Shown piece by piece: positions 32,849 through 41,801 of a DNA stretch of 64,000 nt. Numbering within the stretch: position 1 is the first letter of the stretch; each line of letters begins with the position of its first letter. The translations under genes were made by a program, and so were the position numbers. Where the stretch lies: assembly GCA_029255685.2 (NCBI GenBank), contig CM055314.2:10000399-10064398 (forward strand). Direction: 5' to 3'. This stretch comes from Silene conica. Its lineage: Eukaryota > Streptophyta > Magnoliopsida > Caryophyllales > Caryophyllaceae. Under the pieces are notes generated by a model. That model saw nothing but the letters and a program-made list of their open reading frames with translations. It had not been told where the DNA came from and did no database searches.

Positions 32849-34600
32849 TCAATGAGACGAGTCCTGATCACCGTCACTTTCATCCGACTCATCATCAGCA
32901 ACCTCATCTTCCTTGTTCTGCAACAACTGAGAAATGATATCAACCTCTCCCTTGAGAAGGTCAACCGTAGACTGTAGACTCTCAACATCGGACTTGATAT
33001 CCGGTAAACACAAATTTTCAGCACATAGAGCCTTGACCTCGGCTAACTCACGTTTGACCTCACTGAGTTCCGAAAGACTGGATTTCATGGTAACGAGTTC
33101 AGCCAGAATGTTGTCTAGTTGAGAACTTTGACCCGGTGTAAGAATCGGAGTGGAGGAGCCGGGAATGGCAGGGAGGTCTTTTCGGGAGGAGACGGCGATG
33201 AGATGGCCGTCTTTGGGTTTAATTAACATTTTGCCCAGATTACCAGTGGACATGCGGTCAAACATACCTTGATATCCAACAGTGGCCTTAAGAAGAACAT
33301 TCTTGGCACATAGCATACCCGACAACCAAATGGCGAATGGGAGTTTGATTTTTTTGTTGGGTTTGTTGTTCTTAATTTTCGTTTCGGTTTTGGCCAGAAT
33401 TTTGAAGATAAGGGACGGAAGATTAATTTTCTTGTGGGTGAGAAGATGATATACGAGGTACTGTTGAGCAATTGACATTTTTGAACGGTCATTGGAAGGG
33501 TAAATGGTTCTGCACAGTAAGTTGAGAAGCAATTTTGGGAGGGGTGTTAATTTGCTTGGATGAATAGTGGCTGCTTCTTGGGTGGCAGGGTTCAGGGATT
33601 GAGAGATTTCAAGGGGGGCAGCATAAGGGAGTGTGGGCCATGTTGTTTTATCTGGAATAAGGGCGTAACCTTCAGCGGGGATACCCAAAAGTGCAGCAAA
33701 TTCAGGAACAGAGAGAGAAAAGGTTTTACCATTTACTTTGGCAGAGAGGGAGGACCGATCGTCGGAGACATGGAGTGTGGCGAAAAATTGAAGTATCTCA
33801 AAGATGTAAACCGGACCCTCAATATTAACCAGATGAGCCCAACCTTGGGCATGTAGACAATCTCCAAACGGTGCAAAAGCGGGGTCAGAATTAATCCATG
33901 TGGTAGAGTAAATTCGAGGAGTGTGGATTGAGTGGGTTCGGATAAGACGAAGACACGTTTTCTTAACATGAGTGGGTAAAGGAGAAGTCTCAATAGTGGC
34001 AGAAATTGAGTCGGGATTCCATTTTTTGGTCAGAGGAACGATGGCGTTGGGACCGAGATATTCAGTGGAAGAGCCTTTTTTGGTACTTTTATGTTTGGTT
34101 CGTTTTTTCGGGGGAGCTTTGGCAGCCTCTTTTTCAGATTCGGTGGGTTGTTCAGAGATGGGTTCTGGTTCTTTTGTGGGAACCGTTTCAGAAAGATTAA
34201 CCGGTTCAGAGTGGGTTGCAGGATTTCCCAAATTTTCCGAGTTGGGAGGTGGTGGTGTTTCAGAAGTAGCAGTTGGGTCAGTTGTAGGATTGACATTGGA
34301 AACAACAATTTCAGATGAGATATCTTCCTCTTCGATGATGACCGGAGCATCCGGAGTATTAGATTTGGTTTTCAGAGAGCCGGAACGAGTTCGTTTACGG
34401 ACGAAGGAGACGGCAGCCGGTTTGTCCAATGAATCAGTGTCGGTCTCAGGGAAGGGTTGTGACGGGGACAGTGACTGAATGGGTTCGGGTTCCGGGTTGA
34501 GGGAGGTTGAGGATGAGGTGGGTTGTATGGGAGGTGATTGGGTTGAGTCCATGGAGATGTTGGGGATTTTTAATTTGATGTTTAAAGAGGGTTTAACCAT
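32849..34600 (-). CDS. Third ORF in the env position of the SIRE-like element
   Basis: 583 residues from ATG at 34600. Layout: basic and Pro/Ser/Thr/Glu-rich, disordered N-terminal third (to about 190) with a KKRTKHKSTKKG basic patch; a folded core (about 200-470) with PLTKKWNPDSISATIE, GWAHLVNIEGPVYIFEILQF, SLSVPEFAALLGIP and RTIYPSNDRSKMSIAQQYLV; then a Leu-heptad coiled coil (about 490-560, LDNILAELVTMKSSLSELSE) and an acidic tail (DDESDESDGDQDSSH). The core resembles the 'putative plant transposon protein' domain found in env-position ORFs of SIRE elements. I see no signal peptide or transmembrane helix, so an envelope role is not supported. The frame is fully open in a recently inserted copy. 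Function unknown. Confidence 0.82.
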   Translation of the reverse strand: MVKPSLNIKLKIPNISMDSTQSPPIQPTSSSTSLNPEPEPIQSLSPSQPFPETDTDSLDKPAAVSFVRKRTRSGSLKTKSNTPDAPVIIEEEDISSEIVVSNVNPTTDPTATSETPPPPNSENLGNPATHSEPVNLSETVPTKEPEPISEQPTESEKEAAKAPPKKRTKHKSTKKGSSTEYLGPNAIVPLTKKWNPDSISATIETSPLPTHVKKTCLRLIRTHSIHTPRIYSTTWINSDPAFAPFGDCLHAQGWAHLVNIEGPVYIFEILQFFATLHVSDDRSSLSAKVNGKTFSLSVPEFAALLGIPAEGYALIPDKTTWPTLPYAAPLEISQSLNPATQEAATIHPSKLTPLPKLLLNLLCRTIYPSNDRSKMSIAQQYLVYHLLTHKKINLPSLIFKILAKTETKIKNNKPNKKIKLPFAIWLSGMLCAKNVLLKATVGYQGMFDRMSTGNLGKMLIKPKDGHLIAVSSRKDLPAIPGSSTPILTPGQSSQLDNILAELVTMKSSLSELSEVKRELAEVKALCAENLCLPDIKSDVESLQSTVDLLKGEVDIISQLLQNKEDEVADDESDESDGDQDSSH

Positions 34601-34766
34601 GTTGTGGGATCTAAATAATGGAGATGGTTTGAATAAGGAAGATAGGGGGGATGAATTGTGAGTTAATGGGTAATAAATTTTTACAGTGGGAAATGATGGG
34701 GTAAAGATGTGAAGGGATTTGGGAAAGTGGCGAGGGGATTAAGAGAGTAAAGGAGGTTTGGTTAGG

Positions 34767-36470
34767 TTAAATGAGTGGATGAGAGCTTTGATGCTTCCAC
34801 TTTCTTGGGATGATAATGTGTTCTTGTTCTCTGGCAACAGTTCCAGAGGCTGTTGCTTCCTGTTCAGAATGAGGGTTCAAACTTGGGTTGATAGGCACTG
34901 TAGGAGTAACTGTGTTGACGTCTGTTGTCTCCTGAGATGATGAAGTTGAGGCAAGATTGGATGGAGAGGATGGAGAGGAAGAAGATGCAGTTGCAGATGA
35001 TTCTCCATGACTGGTTCCCCCTGAACCATTGCTATTGCCACCAGGCAACGGTTGATCAGTCTGTTGCACATTGTCATTGGTTGGTCCTTCATCTTCTTCG
35101 AGAACAAAGTCTTTTCTTATGAGTCCAATCTCAAACTCATCATCTTCATCATCGTCTTCTGATTCTTCGTTTTGTACCTGTCCAAGCACACTAGATTCAT
35201 CAAAAATGATATGAACACTTTCCTCAATACGCATGGTTCTTTTGTTGTAAACTTTATAAGCCTTGCTATGTTCGGAATAGCCAATAAACACCGCCTCATC
35301 ACTACGAGGATCAAATTTCCCTAAATTTTCTTTTCCATTATTGTGTACAAAACATTTGCTACCAAAGCATCGAAAGTAGGAGATGTTAGGCTTTCTTCCT
35401 CGTAGTAGTTCATACGGTGTTTTATCCATTGAGTTCCTTATCATGACACGATTGTGGATGTGACAAGCGGTATTAACCGCTTCGGCCCAAAAGCTTCTAG
35501 GTAATTTACTACTTAGAAGCATGGTCCGAGCCATGCCTTCAAGAGTTCTATTCATGCGTTCTACCACGCCATTTTGTTGAGGTGTCCTAGGGGCCGAAAA
35601 ATTATGGTCAACACCATTTTCGTCGCAATAAGTATTAAATGACAAATTCTTAAACTCCGTTCCATGATCGGTTCTTATGGATACAAGTTTATGGTCAAGC
35701 TTGTTTTGACACTTCCTAAGCCAAATTAGAAACTCATTGAAGGTTTCATCTTTAGAACATAAAAAGAGAGTCCAAACAAACCTAGAAAAATCATCAACAA
35801 TGATACACACATAGCGACTACCACCTCTACTTCTAGTTCTCATAGGTCCACACAAATCAATATGAAGAAGTTGGAGGGGACGAAGAGTACTCATGATTCT
35901 TTTGGATTTAAAGGAGCTTTTGACATGTTTGCACCTAGCACATTCATCACAAATTTTGTCGAAATCAAATTTTATATTTGGAAAACCCTCAACTAGATCA
36001 AGCTTCTTTAAGGTGTTAAGAGTTTTGGCACTAACATGTCCAAATCTTTTATGCCACAACCATGGATCATTCTTCATGACGCTCATACAAGAAAGAGTGT
36101 CATCCGGTATCATGTTTAAGTTTGTTAAGTAGACGTCTTTTACACGTCTTCCTTCAAGAATGACCTCACGGGTTGTTGCATCAATGATTCTACACATATT
36201 AGTACTAAACTCTACCAAGTTTCCACGATCACATAATTGAGAAATGCTAAGGAGATTATGCTTCAAACCTTTGACAAGCCGCACGTTGTCGACACATAGT
36301 AACGATGACTTACCAACCTTACCAATACCAATTACTTCACCCTTTTTGTTGTCACCAAATGTTACCGTGCCTCCTTTATGAGCTTCTAATGAGAGGAATT
36401 GGCTTCTATCTCCCGTCATGTGACGTGAGCATCCACTATCCAAGTACCAATTGCGGTCGCCTCTCATCAA
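34767..36470 (-). CDS. SIRE-like protease-integrase ORF, ends where RT should start
   Basis: 567 residues; first ATG at 36467. Contains the aspartic protease motif WYLDSGCSRHMTGD near the start, the GAG-pre-integrase HHCC zinc module (LWHKRFGHVS ... CDECARCKH), and the integrase core: LHIDLCGPM (Asp), SIRTDHGTEF (Asp) and QQNGVVERMNRT (Glu), all present. A Ser-rich linker and PRKWKHQSSHPLI end it. In complete copia pols the RT begins soon after this KHxxSHP-like block, so a deletion junction lies near 34767. The reading frame differs from gag and a stop lies between them, as often seen in this lineage. It could supply protease and integrase but not cDNA synthesis. Confidence 0.88.
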   Translation of the reverse strand: MMRGDRNWYLDSGCSRHMTGDRSQFLSLEAHKGGTVTFGDNKKGEVIGIGKVGKSSLLCVDNVRLVKGLKHNLLSISQLCDRGNLVEFSTNMCRIIDATTREVILEGRRVKDVYLTNLNMIPDDTLSCMSVMKNDPWLWHKRFGHVSAKTLNTLKKLDLVEGFPNIKFDFDKICDECARCKHVKSSFKSKRIMSTLRPLQLLHIDLCGPMRTRSRGGSRYVCIIVDDFSRFVWTLFLCSKDETFNEFLIWLRKCQNKLDHKLVSIRTDHGTEFKNLSFNTYCDENGVDHNFSAPRTPQQNGVVERMNRTLEGMARTMLLSSKLPRSFWAEAVNTACHIHNRVMIRNSMDKTPYELLRGRKPNISYFRCFGSKCFVHNNGKENLGKFDPRSDEAVFIGYSEHSKAYKVYNKRTMRIEESVHIIFDESSVLGQVQNEESEDDDEDDEFEIGLIRKDFVLEEDEGPTNDNVQQTDQPLPGGNSNGSGGTSHGESSATASSSSPSSPSNLASTSSSQETTDVNTVTPTVPINPSLNPHSEQEATASGTVAREQEHIIIPRKWKHQSSHPLI

Positions 36471-36484
36471 GCCCTACACAAGAA

Positions 36485-38740
36485 TTAGATTTTGAGTTTA
36501 GGAACCCAAATAAATTTGGGTCCCTTTTTGTGAACAACTTTGTTAACAAGATCCTTTTGAATCCAAACTTGCTTAGCAACTTTAATATTCTTATTGATGT
36601 CATTGTGTCTCTTTTGGCAACCGTTGAAGCCATGACCAGTTTTGCCACAATAGTTACAAATTTGATACTCGGGAAGACCAACATATTTCCTTCTTCGAAA
36701 ATCAGTTTTACATGGGTCTGGTTTGCTAATGTAACAGTGAGATGCACTGTTCCATTTAAATCCTAGACCAGCTACACGGTCACATCGTTTTGTTTGATTT
36801 GTGAGAAAGTTTAGAACATTTTGACTTCCTTCCCATTTCTTAGACACATTGTTTGCATCAACAAGCTTAATCTTTAAGTTTTTGAGATCGGTGGAAAGCG
36901 TAGCATTCTTAGCTTTTACAGTTTTGAGCTCTTTTTCAAGATCATCAAACTCAGTGTGTAGGTCTCCAATGAGTTCTCCCTTTTGCTCGACATTGTCCTT
37001 TAGACTTTCAATGCATAAGTTTAAGTGTTCAATCTCATCTTTAGAAGATCTACTTATAGCATTTTTGTTTTGAGAGTTAACAAGTTTAACATGCATGATT
37101 TTGAGTTCATTTTTGAAGGTTGAAATGTCAACTTTTAACCTTTCATTCTCACTGACCAAGGTGGCATTCTCAACTTCTTTCTCATCAGAGATGACAGTCT
37201 TATGGACTGTTTCTTTAAGAGCTGCTAGCTCTTTGACCAACTCATCACATTTACATAAAAGCAGGTTGTTTTCTTTTTCCAATTTATCATACTCTTTGGT
37301 AGCAATGGAAATTTGTGACGTGAGAGAGGTGTTAATATCTTCAAGGTTTGACAAACTTTTAGAATCGACTTCTAGACACTCTACTTTCTCAGACAACTGT
37401 TCATTTAGCCTTTTCAGATTTTTGAGTTCAGACGTACTAGAGAGATTGAATGTTGTTTCCTTCTTGAGTTTAACATTTTCTTCAGCGATCTCTTCTATTT
37501 CATCTTGCATGACGTCTAACCTTTTAGTTTGTGAACGACACTTATCAAAGAGTTTATCAAGAAGTTTACACACCTTTTCTTTTGAGTAAGTTCTAGCCTT
37601 TGCTTTCAGGATTTTTACCTCATCATCGGAGTCGGAGTCGGAGTCATCGGGATGAGCCATGAGACACCTAAGATGTTCGCCTTTGGTCACTTTAGTTTTA
37701 CTTTTGTGGTTTTTAGTTAAGCACATCTTAGCTTCTAATTTTTCTTCGATGGGTTCCTCGTCCTCAGAATCGGACATCCCCCAAATAGCTGTCATGACTT
37801 TATGTTTGTATTCCTTTTTGGCCTTATCTCGTTTGTCCCTAGATTTTATATCATCCCACTTAGGACATTCTTTGATTTGGTGATTTATGTCACCACACTT
37901 AAAACATCCTACAGTGGAAGAAGGCCTTTTCTTGAAGGGACGTTTCTTAGCATAATTGTTATTAAACTTCTTTTGACCTTGCCCGTTTACCATTCCGACC
38001 AAGTTCCGAGAGAACATGGCAAACTCATCTTCCTCATCATCTTCATCATCGCTTGGTGAAGATAATAAGGCAAGACCCTTTCCCTTTGAGGATTCACTAG
38101 AATTCTTCTCGAGATTAAACTCGTGAGCCATTAGTGATCCTATTAGTTCATGAAGGGTGAGTTTAGATAAATCACGGGCTTCTTCAATTGCGGTAACCTT
38201 AGGTTGCCATTTTGAAGTGAGACTACGAAGAATCTTTCGAATAATGTCCTCGGACTCGAAATCTCTTCCTAGACTCTTAAGTTCATTTATTATGCAAGAA
38301 AAACGAGAAGAAAAACTATTTATGGATTCATCCTTTGACATACGAAACATCTCATATTGTTGCATGAGAAGGTCGATACGGTGTTTTCTAACTTGAGATG
38401 TCCCTTCATAAGCAAGTACAAGAGAATCCCAAATTAGTTTTGCCGTAGGACATCCGGAAATACGACTCACTTCGGCTTCTCCAACACAACGTTGGAGAAT
38501 CGACATAGCTTTTGAGTTCTTTTCGGCCATTTTGAAATCATTTTCATTGTAGTCACTTTCCGACTTGACTTTGTTGAAACCCGTCATCATGTCGGTTTCC
38601 TCAATGATTAGAGGACCGTTCATGATGATGTTCCAACATTGATAATCAATACTCTTAATGTAATGTTCCATTTTGAGTTTCCACCAACCAAAATTCTCAC
38701 CGGTAAAGACCGGGATCTTGGAGTGTTTTGCGGAATCCAT
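36485..38740 (-). CDS. SIRE-like gag, 751 residues
   Basis: Capsid/nucleocapsid protein. ATG at 38740 (MDSAKHSKIPVFTGEN); the frame is open 15 codons further up but without ATG. UBN2/DUF4219-type gag to about residue 220 (WKLKMEHYIKSIDYQCW, IRKILRSLTSKWQPKVTAIE). First knuckle CFKCGDINHQIKEC near 280; a long coiled-coil region (about 370-640: KRLDVMQDEIEEIAEENVKL and following heptads); second knuckle CNYCGKTGHGFNGC near 700; C-terminus KFIWVPKLKI. Unusually long for copia but typical of SIRE-type elements. No break. Confidence 0.9.
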   Translation of the reverse strand: MDSAKHSKIPVFTGENFGWWKLKMEHYIKSIDYQCWNIIMNGPLIIEETDMMTGFNKVKSESDYNENDFKMAEKNSKAMSILQRCVGEAEVSRISGCPTAKLIWDSLVLAYEGTSQVRKHRIDLLMQQYEMFRMSKDESINSFSSRFSCIINELKSLGRDFESEDIIRKILRSLTSKWQPKVTAIEEARDLSKLTLHELIGSLMAHEFNLEKNSSESSKGKGLALLSSPSDDEDDEEDEFAMFSRNLVGMVNGQGQKKFNNNYAKKRPFKKRPSSTVGCFKCGDINHQIKECPKWDDIKSRDKRDKAKKEYKHKVMTAIWGMSDSEDEEPIEEKLEAKMCLTKNHKSKTKVTKGEHLRCLMAHPDDSDSDSDDEVKILKAKARTYSKEKVCKLLDKLFDKCRSQTKRLDVMQDEIEEIAEENVKLKKETTFNLSSTSELKNLKRLNEQLSEKVECLEVDSKSLSNLEDINTSLTSQISIATKEYDKLEKENNLLLCKCDELVKELAALKETVHKTVISDEKEVENATLVSENERLKVDISTFKNELKIMHVKLVNSQNKNAISRSSKDEIEHLNLCIESLKDNVEQKGELIGDLHTEFDDLEKELKTVKAKNATLSTDLKNLKIKLVDANNVSKKWEGSQNVLNFLTNQTKRCDRVAGLGFKWNSASHCYISKPDPCKTDFRRRKYVGLPEYQICNYCGKTGHGFNGCQKRHNDINKNIKVAKQVWIQKDLVNKVVHKKGPKFIWVPKLKI

Positions 38741-38802
38741 TTCCCAAGAAGTAACTCTAAGGTAATTAGCCTTTATCAAGAGCACGAGGCTCTGATACCA
38801 AT

Positions 38803-39963
38803 TGAAGGGTATGGATACCGAGTACCTAAGAGGGGGAGGGGGTGAATTAGGTACTACTTAAAAAAATTAACTTAACAAAGTTGACTTAATTAAATTAACT
38901 AACGTTTAAGTACAGAGAAACAAAGGAAAGCAACGATTTCGTTGACTGTTAAGTTCATCTAGCAAGTGAAGTAGTGCTACTGTATGAAAGTAACAGATCT
39001 AGAAATCGTTGACTGAAACAGAAGGGAAAAGAAAAATAAACGAACGATTAACTAAACAGAAAAGAGAAGAACGCAGCGGTTTTGAATTGGTTCGGCCAAA
39101 ACTCTAACGGCCTACGTCCAATCTTCTTTTATTGAATAGCTAAGTAATCTACTCCGAAAACTTAAAACAAATTACAATAAAAGGACCAACAACCTACTCC
39201 GGTTGCGACTCTTAGTTCTTTTGACCACAATGTCTAAGAACATCAAACTAACAAACTAGTATAGATTACAAGATCAAGTTTTCCTCAAACTGATTCTTAA
39301 ATGAATTGAGGAGGAACAACTTATTGATCAATCATAACTAGATAACAAATCATAAACAGAAGCAACGATTAGACAGACTGTTTACACTTGAAGAGTTTGA
39401 AGACTTTTATAAAAACTTTGCAAAATCAGTAAAAAGAGATGAAGATTTGAAGAGAGAATTTTGCAAAGATGAATTTATTGCTCTAGAAGTCTTAGAAATA
39501 AATGAGGATGAAGTACTCCTTTTATAGAGAAAATATTGGATAAGGACCTTTGGGTAAAAGCCACAAAGTACACCTTAGGTGGCTATTTTCCAAAGGACAA
39601 AAGGAGTTGTACTTTTTGCTTTTTAAAATATTATTTCTTTGCTTTAAAATCTTCTTTAAACAGGAAAAGAGATTTTTTGGGCTTTGCAAAAATCAGAGTC
39701 ATAAAGCAAGTTTTCTTATAATTTTGCAAAGTTGAGATTTCGAAATGAGAAAGCTTCAAGTGTACGATTGCACGGGGCAACGATCTGTGTAACTGTTGCT
39801 TACGTTAGATGAGTTGTTATCTTTACAAGACAACGACACTTAGAGATTTCTTTTGACAACGGAATATCAATGCTCTCTTGATTATGAACTTTCGAACCTG
39901 AAATGGAAACTTGAAAACACAATTAAATTGGGCTTGTCATCATCAACAAATTGTATCCTAACA
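38803..39963 (-). repeat. 5' LTR of the SIRE-like element
   Basis: 1161 bp, constant offset 7649 from the left LTR. Followed by TSD CTCTG. The PBS complement ATACCAATTGAAGGG junction is at 38796-38803. Confidence 0.95.
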
Positions 39964-39968
39964 CTCTG

Positions 39969-41801
39969 TTTAGAACTTTTCCAGCTGACAGCAGCGCCAT
40001 TAAGAGTAAAAACGAATCCAGACTGAGATTTCGAGTCATCTCGATCCGTTTGGAAGCTAGCATCTGCGTAACCCGTGGCGCAGAGCGTTGAGTCGCCTCC
40101 ATAAGTCAATCCCCAATCTTTAGTCCTCCGTAGGTACTTAAGAATGTTTTTCACGGCCATCCAGTGTGGTTCACCTGGATGAGCTTGGAATCGACTAGTC
40201 ATACTCAATGCATATGCAACGTCTGGACGTGTGCATATCATGGCATACATGATCGATCCTATTGCCGAAGCATAAGGAATCCGACTCATGCGCTCTTTCT
40301 CTTCCAATGACTTAGCTTCTTGAGTCTTGCTCAAGTGAAGCCCAGGAGTCATAGGAAGGAACCCCTTCTTGGAGTTCGTCATGCTGAATCTCTCCAGAAT
40401 CTTCTCTATATAAGACTCCTGACTGAGAGACAACATCCGTCGTGATCTATCCCTGTAGATACGGATGCCCAAAATTCTTTGTGCCTCTCCCAGATCTTTC
40501 ATCTGGAAATGGTTTTTCAACCATGCTTTAACCGAAGATAAGAGAGGTATGTCATTCCCAATCAAGAGTATGTCGTCGACATACAGTACTAGGAATACAA
40601 TCTTGCTCCCACTCGACTTGATATAGAGACATGGTTCCTCGACTGATCGAACGAAGCCATTCTCTTTTATCACTTGGTCGAAGCGATGATTCCAACTCCG
40701 CGATGCTTGCTTAAGTCCATAGATGGAACGCTTAAGCTTGCAAACTTTCTTAGGATGTGCTGGATCGATAAAACCCTCGGGTTGTACCATGTACAACTCT
40801 TCCTCCAAATAACCGTTTAAGAAGGCGGTTTTAACGTCCATTTGCCATATTTCATAATCGTGAAATGCGGCGATCGCTAAGATAATCCGAATGGAACGTA
40901 GCATGACTACGGGTGCAAAGATCTCATCATAGTGCAAGCCTGGCACTTGAGTGAAACCTTTAGCAACTAGTCTAGCCTTGTGGATATCTTGTTGTCCTTC
41001 CACGACATGCTTTATCTTGTAAAGCCATTTGCATTGAAGGGGACGTACCTTTGCAGGTAGGTCCACAAGATCCCACACGTTGTTCTCATACATGGAGTCC
41101 ATCTCGGATTGCATGGCTTCTAGCCATAGCTTTGAGTCAGAACTGGTCATGGCACCTTTATAGGTTGTGGGTTCATTACCCTCTAGGAGTAAGACGTCAT
41201 CTGTATCATGTTCCTCGACCATACCAATGTATCTGTCCGGTGGAATAGAGACTCTTCCCGACCTCCTAGGTTCCTCAGGAATATCTACCGCAGCCTCGGT
41301 TGAAGGAACTGTTTCCTCCAATGGTTGCTCGGTAGTTGGTTCTTGAACCTCCGATAACTCGAAGGTTCTATTACTCGACTTGTTCTCTAGAAATTCTTTC
41401 TCTAAGAACGTCGCACTAGCCGCAACAAAAACACGTTGTTCGGTAGGCGAGTAGAAGTAATGACCAAACGTTCCCTTTGGATAGCCTATAAAGTATGTCT
41501 TGACCGATCGCGGGCCGAGCTTATCCTCGTGTCTCCACTTGACATAAGCCTCGCAGCCCCAAACCCGAATAAAGGACAAGGTAGGGACCGTTCCCTTCCA
41601 TAATTCGTATGGAGTCTTGTCAACAGCTTTAGACGGACTTCGGTTAAGTATTAGAGCGGCCGACAAAAGAGCATAGCCCCATAATGAATCAGGCACAACG
41701 GTGTGACTCATCATGGATCGAACCATATCGAGTAGAGTTCGATTTCTCCGTTCGGACACACCATTTAATTGTGGTGTTCCAGGTGAAGTCAACTGTAGCA
41801 C
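39969..41801 (-). pseudogene. copia integrase tail, reverse transcriptase and RNase H start
   Basis: Open from 41801 down to the nested insertion. Starts within the integrase (SPGTPQLNGVSERRNRTLLD, with the catalytic Glu). RT: YKIKHVVEGQQDIHKARLVA, KTAFLNGYLEEELYM, RSIYGLKQASRSWN and LVLYVDDILLIG with the YVDD active site. RNase H starts at YADASFQTDRDDSKSQSGF and stops at SWKSSKQ, where the SIRE-like LTR begins; the rest is at 30782-31148. The upstream gag-protease ORF runs into this one through a one-base frameshift near 41887. Confidence 0.9.

Larger units (their letters stand above)
31154..39963 (-). mobile_element. SIRE-like copia element lacking RT and RNase H, nested in the copia RNase H
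   Basis: TSD CTCTG at 31149-31153 and 39964-39968. LTRs 31154-32314 and 38803-39963, 1161 bp each, with no difference seen. On the minus strand: LTR, PBS (TTGGTATCAGAGCC, just before 38803), gag 751 aa, protease-integrase, third ORF 583 aa, PPT (AAAGGGGGAATT), LTR. The pol frame stops at SHPLI, where RT would normally begin. Long gag with two zinc knuckles and coiled coil, plus an ORF after pol, match the SIRE/Maximus lineage. Confidence 0.93.

Noticed and set aside
32849..34600. Viral envelope gene
   Set aside because: No signal peptide, transmembrane helix or fusion features; context is a copia retrotransposon.
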